In this document: positions 58,119 through 64,000 of the stretch, piece by piece
Layout: every line of letters starts with the position of its first letter
How positions within the stretch are numbered: the first letter of the stretch is position 1
Source of the DNA: Cotesia glomerata
Taxonomy: Eukaryota; Arthropoda; Insecta; Hymenoptera; Braconidae
Assembly: GCF_020080835.1 (NCBI RefSeq)
Contig: NC_058166.1
Location: forward strand, 9,912,380 to 9,976,379
DNA length: 64,000 nucleotides
Reading direction: 5' to 3'
The notes under the pieces: model-generated
Database searches by the model: none
Seen by the model: only the letters and a program-made list of their open reading frames with translations
Told to the model about the DNA's origin: nothing
Position numbers and translations under genes: made by a program

Positions 58119-60002
58119 TCACGTACTCTTAGTGGGGTCTATAAAAAGCGTAGTCAGTGCGAAGATTAGGAAGACAACTCCACCGATTATTGTTACTGTA
58201 AAATAATATTAATAATTATTTAGTTAATTGATTTATTTAAGATAATTTAAATATCATTAATGAGTGATATTATTTACCAGTACGGACGGAGATTTTTTGA
58301 GCAATCATTCGACCTCCCAAGACAGCTAATCCAGTGCACATCGAATGTCCCAGGATACCACCCACAATTACACCATAAACATCCTAAATATTTTAAATGA
58401 TTAATAACATAACAGTTAAAATTATTAACGAAAAATTGAAGACTAAAATTTACCTCACGAGCAGCAAGAAGAATAGTAGTAAGTTGAGATCTGTCTCCCC
58501 ATTCAGCCAAAAACGTCAAAGTAAATGCTTGTAAGAAAATCCGAGATAACAACATCCACGGATTAACTTTTGTTTTTTTAATCACACCTGTCTCTGGATC
58601 TTGCTCTATTGTCCCAGCAGTTTTTTTCTCGAACTAAGAATAAGAAATATTACATTGATAATTCATTATAAATATATTTTATCCATTAAACCACAATAAC
58701 ATCTTCCGTCATCCTAAAGCATATTTGCACATAAAATAATCTGTGCTATGTAAGTACCATGTAAATCGTAATTTTTATAATCGGTAAATCTTTATCAGAT
58801 AAAGAATGATAAGAAGTGAAAGTAAACTGATAATTCATGATTATCTTGGTGGTATAATTAATTAATAAACAATAAATTACCTCGTCTTCGCGTTTTCTTA
58901 AGTCCAGCTGGACTTCTTCGAGCTCTTCTTGGCCTTCTGTAGGCGCCATATAGTATCCATCTTTCAGCATCTTCAGCCCGAATAACGTGAACAACGCCGT
59001 TGATATATAATTAACGTATTCACGTGGAATTATTGTCGCCGCGTATCCAAAGAGTACTAAAAATTTTAATAATTTTTTAGATTTTTATAACAATTAAATT
59101 ATTATGAAAAAAATATAGTGAGAAATTTTATTTCCAAAAATGAAAAAAAAAAATGTTTAAATTTTTTTAAATATTTTTTTATAATAATAAATTTTTTATT
59201 GATACTGAGTTTAACAGACATCTAACAACTTTTTAGATTTTTATAAGAGTTAAATTTTAATGAAAAAAATTTAGCAAAATAATTCCAAATGCAGAAATTT
59301 TATAACATATTATAAGTGCGAATTTTTTAAAGTATTTTTTTTTAAATAATTGATTAATTTTAAAAATTCAAAAAATTGTCAGATGTCTGTTAATTTCAGC
59401 ATAATATTTTTTAAAAAATTAAAAAAAAAATTTCAGATTTTTACTAATTTCAGAGTAATAAATATTCATATCATTTTCCAAGGGCTTTTTTTTTTAAATA
59501 ATTGATTTCTTGGCTTGTAGCAATTTGCGATTTCTTTTTTTTTTTTTTTTTTTTTTTATTTCAAGAAAACAATTATTGTAAATTACCTGAGAGGATAGTC
59601 ATTAAAGCAAGAGCCGCAATAGCTCCAGAGAAAACTGTTAACCTTGGATGCTTCATTGCCATGATAGCGGCGATGAAAAATGTTTTGTCACCAAGCTCTG
59701 ACACAAGTATCACCGAGAGCGACCCGACGAAGGCATGTATGAATCCTAGATTGCTCGACTTTAAAACTTTTGAATCTAGTTGGTTGCTATCCTGAAAATA
59801 ATTAATGATTATTAGAATTAATTAAAATTTTATTGTTGAAATTGTCAGAAAAAATATATTTTTAATTTACCTCGGTGGTATGTTGGTTCGGTTTTTCCAT
59901 TTCCCGAGGGAATTCCTCGGCGAATGTTGATGAAATTACATAGCAACAAATAATTGATGACACCGCTAGTGCTCGAGAGGATGGACTTGGTAGGCAAAAC
60001 AT
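58119..60002 (-). CDS. TMEM165: TMEM165/GDT1 family Golgi Mn2+/Ca2+ transporter
   Basis: Six exons (59871-60002, 59587-59791, 58881-59056, 58454-58633, 58278-58383, 58119-58195) join in frame to 291 residues. A signal-peptide-like N-terminus (LAVSSIICCYVISSTFAEE) precedes two related three-helix halves. Each carries the family's E-x-G-D-[KR]-[TS] motif: SELGDKTFFIAA in exon 2 and AEWGDRSQLTT in exon 4. A hydrophilic Glu-rich loop (EGQEELEEVQLDLRKRED) separates the halves, and the last exon ends with a membrane segment (GGVVFLIFALTTLF). In humans TMEM165 supplies Mn2+ for Golgi glycosylation. The chosen ATG is the first in frame. The gene converges on msps. Confidence 0.94.
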
Positions 60003-61299
60003 ATTTGACAGAAGATTTGTTGTTTCGGAGTGGTGTCAGGTGAAATTCTAACCTCAATTAAAAGTAAACCTAAAGCTAGTAACTGCCAAAATGCACTGCC
60101 ACAACACACTGATTTTTTATTTGAGAGTGTAGAATGGAAAACTTGTTTTTATTATGTATTTAGATAGATTGTGGAGATTGGAAGTTTAAATTGAGTAAGA
60201 GCTGTTTTATTGGTTTATTTTTAGCTGTGAGATAATTTTTCTCAGCCAGTAGCGAGATTTTCTTTTCGCGGGAAAATTTGAATTTTAGACATTTAGTAAT
60301 AAATTTATGATACTGAAATCAATAGACAACAGAATATTTTTTAGATTTTTATAATAAATAAATTATTATGAAAAAAGTTAATAAAAAAATACTACATGTA
60401 GAAATTTTAAGAATTATAAGTGCGATTTTATAAAAATATTGCTTTTCTATCAGAATTGATTTGTTATGAAAATTTTTAAAGATTTCAGAAGTTTGCTGAT
60501 GTAAATATTATATTAAATTTTGATATTTAAAAAATTTTAAGTTGCAAAAATAAGTAAATAATAAAAATTAATAACAATAATAATAATAATTATTATTATT
60601 ATTACTATTTCTAATTGAAGTTTATAAATATTATCTTCATACTTAAGATTTAAAATATAAAAAAAAATTTTTTTTTCTTTATTCAATATTTAATTAAAGG
60701 AAAACTGTTGACATTAAAAATACCAAATAATTATGTTAAAATTACTTTATTAAAATTATGTATAAAAAAACTCATAATTTCTGTTAAGAACGTAACAAAA
60801 GAATTTATAAAAAAAAAAGAAAAAAATTTTGCTCTATTCATTGTTCTGGCAAGATATTATTACTTATGAATAGTTCTGAACATTTTTTACTAAGATATTA
60901 ATTCGATATAAACTGAGTTGTTTCATTCACAATTGTAGAATAAATTTTTTTTTATTGGTAAATTGTACAAAAATTGGAATTACACTGTATTCATAATTTT
61001 TTTAAATTTTCACATGCAAAATCTGTTAATTAAATTAATTACGTTTTCTTTGATTAAGAGATACAAATAATTTTCTAATATTTATTGACTTCAAAATAAT
61101 GAAATTACTTATTTATAACAAATAAAATTTGTAACAAACAATTATTTGTAACAAACAAAAATACTAAAAAGTAATCATTCATTTTCGATACTTTTTCTTT
61201 TTTAATTTTACTTCACTTAAAAGAAGAAATGAAACAAAATTATTTTCGAATATAAAGTGTATTAGTTTGACTTCTCTACTTAAATACATAAACCGTATA
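60003..61299. other. TMEM165 upstream region and AT-rich spacer
   Basis: The first about 250 bp include the TMEM165 promoter. The rest is very AT-rich with poly-A runs and no supported gene. Confidence 0.4.
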
Positions 61300-61799
61300 T
61301 TAACGCGTAGTGGTCATTATAGATCTAGATGACCCCAGTTAATTTTTGAGTTGCTCTTGTTTCGAAGATATCATTCAAAATGGTATCTGTGGTACCATCT
61401 ATTTTTGTTTGAAGATTTTTTGAGATTCATGGATACTTACGATTTCAATTGCACAAATAAATATACTTTTTGATAAGCTCGACATGACCACTTTTTTTTT
61501 AAGTATGCGATATCCGGAGTAGAACCCCGGAGATCATTTTCATTTATTTTAAAAAATGAAGTTTTATGAAGTTTTTAGTAAAAAAAAGTTAAATTTTTTG
61601 AAATTTGACTTTCTCGTATTTTTTTATGGTTAAACAATTAAAAAACGATTGAGTTATTCAACGGAAGTGTTAAGAATTACTCTCATGTACGGCTCGAGTG
61701 AAAATATTGAAAAAAAAAAAACGCTTTTTCCGTGCATAGGGTCAACTACCCCCAGTATGACCACTACGTTATTTTTAAGAAGTGTGACCACTACGTTAA
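61300..61799. mobile_element. 500-bp element with GTAGTGGTCA inverted termini
   Basis: The left end TTAACGCGTAGTGGTCAT is inverted at the right end, which occurs twice in tandem (ATGACCACTACGTTAT at 61757 and GTGACCACTACGTTAA at 61784). Inner words GATGACCCCAGTTA and AACTACCCCCAGTATGA are also related by inversion. No frame is present. It is probably a MITE. Confidence 0.6.
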
Positions 61800-64000
61800 G
61801 GTAGTAGGGGAGAGGTGCTGCAATTGTAACAAAAATTTTTATTTTCTTTATTCAATTTGTTTTTTTTAAGATACTAAACTTAAAAACTGTCAGAAAGTTA
61901 GTTGATAGTATCTTTTATGTGACTGACTTAGATAATTAGTAAAAAGTCAATGTTAACTTATTAAAAAATTAATTTATTTAACTAAAGTCAGGGACCAAGA
62001 TGGCGGCGCGCATGGGTTGCAATTGTAACACAGTGCAGGGGCAATTGTAACACAGAACGAAATAGATATTTTTCATCAAATTGCTTCATAGATATAGATA
62101 TTTTCATCAAATTGCTATTTAAATACTAAATATTACACAGTAAATAATCGAATGTGAAGTTGGAGGGAATCGACACTTTCATCATTCGAAGTTACGGAAT
62201 GAAGAAATAAAACATTACGCGTATGGAGAAAATTTGAAAATTTTTTTTCAATGGAGTGAATATGAATTTTAATGAAAAAAACATCCACGTACGGAGTTTT
62301 TACACTAAAATTAATTTTTATTTAGTTGAAACGAGTTTCATATGACATATGACCAATTACTGACAAATACTTCAAACAATTTATTTCAAATTAAAGTTTG
62401 TAAATATTAATTATATTTTTCAAAAAATTTGACTTTGGAAAATTGAATCAAATTTTTATAAAAATTATTTTTTTTTTCAAGTTTTGTTGATAAATTTGAA
62501 CGTAAAAAGTAAAACATAATAAATTATAAATATTACTACATTTAATTATATAAAATAAATAACTTAAAAATGAATAAAAAAACAAATTTTGATCTATTTT
62601 TTTTAAACTTACGAATTTGTTTGTGATGTCAAACCAGGAATAAAGGGTATATATTAATTTTTTAAATCTCTGAATACACATTTTGCAGTTTTTAAATGAA
62701 TAAAAATAATTTTTTTTTTTTATTCCATGAATAAAATAAAGAATTTTCGCCACGGAGTTTTTTTTATTCAATAATATAAATAAAATCCTTGTTGGAGTGA
62801 GTTTCAAAGATGCTTCTATTGAAGAATTAAAGTAATTAAAAATTGTATACTCTGCATTTACTCTGCAAATAACTCCGTAAATTATAACAATCTAAGTATC
62901 AAATCCACTCTTATAATTTAGATGAAAAATATGAAAATATACACAATAAGACAAACTATTCGTAACATGATTGGTCAAATATATCATAAGTATGAAAATA
63001 TAGATAATTCCATACTAAATTAAAATATTTTAAATATGTATAATCGAAATTTCGGAGGAAAAATAACTGTAAGGAAATAAGAAAATTATCTTATATTGAC
63101 ATTGAATTCAAGTATATAGATTACAACTTTATTATTACCCAAATCTTATCAAGCTTCTCATATAAGTATACATATATATTTCAATAGTAAAACTGTAATT
63201 TATTTATTTCTTCCATGTAGTTTATTTACAATGAATCTGTCATTATAATTCAAGTCATTTATTAAATAAATAATAATAAAACTCAATTAATAACTAGTGA
63301 AATAATAAATTCATGTGTGTCTATAAATAAATTCTGTACATCATAATATAATTATTATTATCATGTATCCATGCGTGACGGGTATCTTTAACAATAGTTA
63401 AATTAGCCCAAGTATTATAATTATTTCTTTTACACAAAATCAATTTTGTGCGTTACTCCCTCTTGAGTTTATGTTTGTGTAGTATTTTTTTTCGATAAAA
63501 CCTAAACACATTTGATAGGGTGGATCGAGACTTGCGCGTTATCTTCCCTTCACATATACTCTTCTTTCGTCGGCGTACAACTAAAGGATCTCTGACTTTA
63601 GTACAACGTGTTGATCGCTCTTTACTTACTTTAATATTTATAAATTCAATCAGCATATGAATCTCAAAAATCGCCAATCACCGGCTTTATCTTTTGTAAG
63701 TAATTACTTTCAATTTTTACTCAACAAAAATTAATAAATTATCAACATTAATTTCAAATGATCAATTAGTCATCTTTTAAAAACACCTGTCACATGCGCG
63801 CGTAAATTTGTAAATTTATGGTACTTGTTGCTTCTACTTTTTCATTATTTCATTATAAGAGTTTTCGCTAATTAATTTTTTTTTTCTTTTTTAGGTAGAA
63901 AATGAAGCGAATCGTTGAAAGTAAACCAAACTGGAATTTTTTATAAATTTTTTTGATTGGAAAAATAATTTATTGAAGACAAATAATTGGCTATTTTTAA
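61800..64000. other. Right-flank intergenic sequence
   Basis: AT-rich sequence without a supported gene. Positions 61800-62055 carry repeats of the word GCAATTGTAACA (61815, 62017 and 62041), probably a repeat-family remnant. Positions about 63430-63680 are less AT-rich and hold a 74-codon minus-strand frame with a basic product of no recognisable family; this may be an exon or UTR of a gene beyond the window. Confidence 0.35.

Noticed and set aside
62448..62807. 119-codon minus-strand frame, Phe/Tyr/Ile/Lys-rich
   Set aside because: Composition is that of translated AT-rich non-coding DNA; no motif.

Overview
This is a window of AT-rich animal nuclear DNA with short spliced genes, almost certainly from an insect. 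Protein-level resemblance and gene size fit a hymenopteran, perhaps a parasitoid wasp, but the order is an inference from general character and was not tested. There are no bacterial-style operons. Genes sit as compact islands in long AT-rich stretches filled with degenerate transposable elements.

Genes, left to right: first coding exon of a Phox2-type paired-like homeobox gene (minus, 2533-2884, rest beyond the left edge); ribosomal protein L31 (minus, 13246-14491); mitochondrial ribosomal protein L21 (plus, 15243-17016); WDR55-like WD40 protein (minus, 17096-18821); TIF1/TRIM33 (bonus) chromatin regulator (plus, 26583-31799); NAT10 RNA cytidine acetyltransferase (plus, 33347-37773); NUFIP1 (minus, 40457-41760, probably with its first exon at 44131-44571); a Pro/Met/Gly-rich transcript sharing that first exon (minus, 43103-44571); ribosomal protein L22 (minus, 46119-47195); the XMAP215/CKAP5 microtubule polymerase mini spindles (plus, 48465-56544); and the Golgi cation transporter TMEM165/GDT1 (minus, 58119-60002). 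Exon boundaries were read by hand from GT/AG sites and checked for phase. The complete models close in frame at 123, 218, 417, 1127, 1025, 145, 1911 and 291 residues for RpL31, mRpL21, WDR55, bonus, NAT10, RpL22, msps and TMEM165.

Several genes act in ribosome production or RNA modification (RpL31, RpL22, mRpL21, WDR55, NAT10, NUFIP1). RpL31/mRpL21 and RpL22/msps are head-to-head pairs with short shared upstream regions. mRpL21/WDR55 and msps/TMEM165 are tail-to-tail.

The space between genes is dominated by mobile DNA. There are many non-autonomous inverted-repeat elements, most with apparent TA target duplications. They include a family with CCCCAATA termini (three short copies and a 1.7-kb relative), a 3.6-kb composite with a 113-bp tandem array and a nested foldback, a 1.3-kb element packed with alternating palindromes, and a 3-kb element split by a retrotransposon. 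There are also four non-LTR retrotransposon fragments; one is an R2/R4-type piece lying between ATT microsatellite tracts. The most unusual items are the possible shared first exon of NUFIP1 with a LINE-linker-like second exon, the 3-kb element with remnants of a Cys/His-rich protein, and the ATT-flanked retroelement cluster. No microbial-type defence system, CRISPR array or gene cluster was seen.
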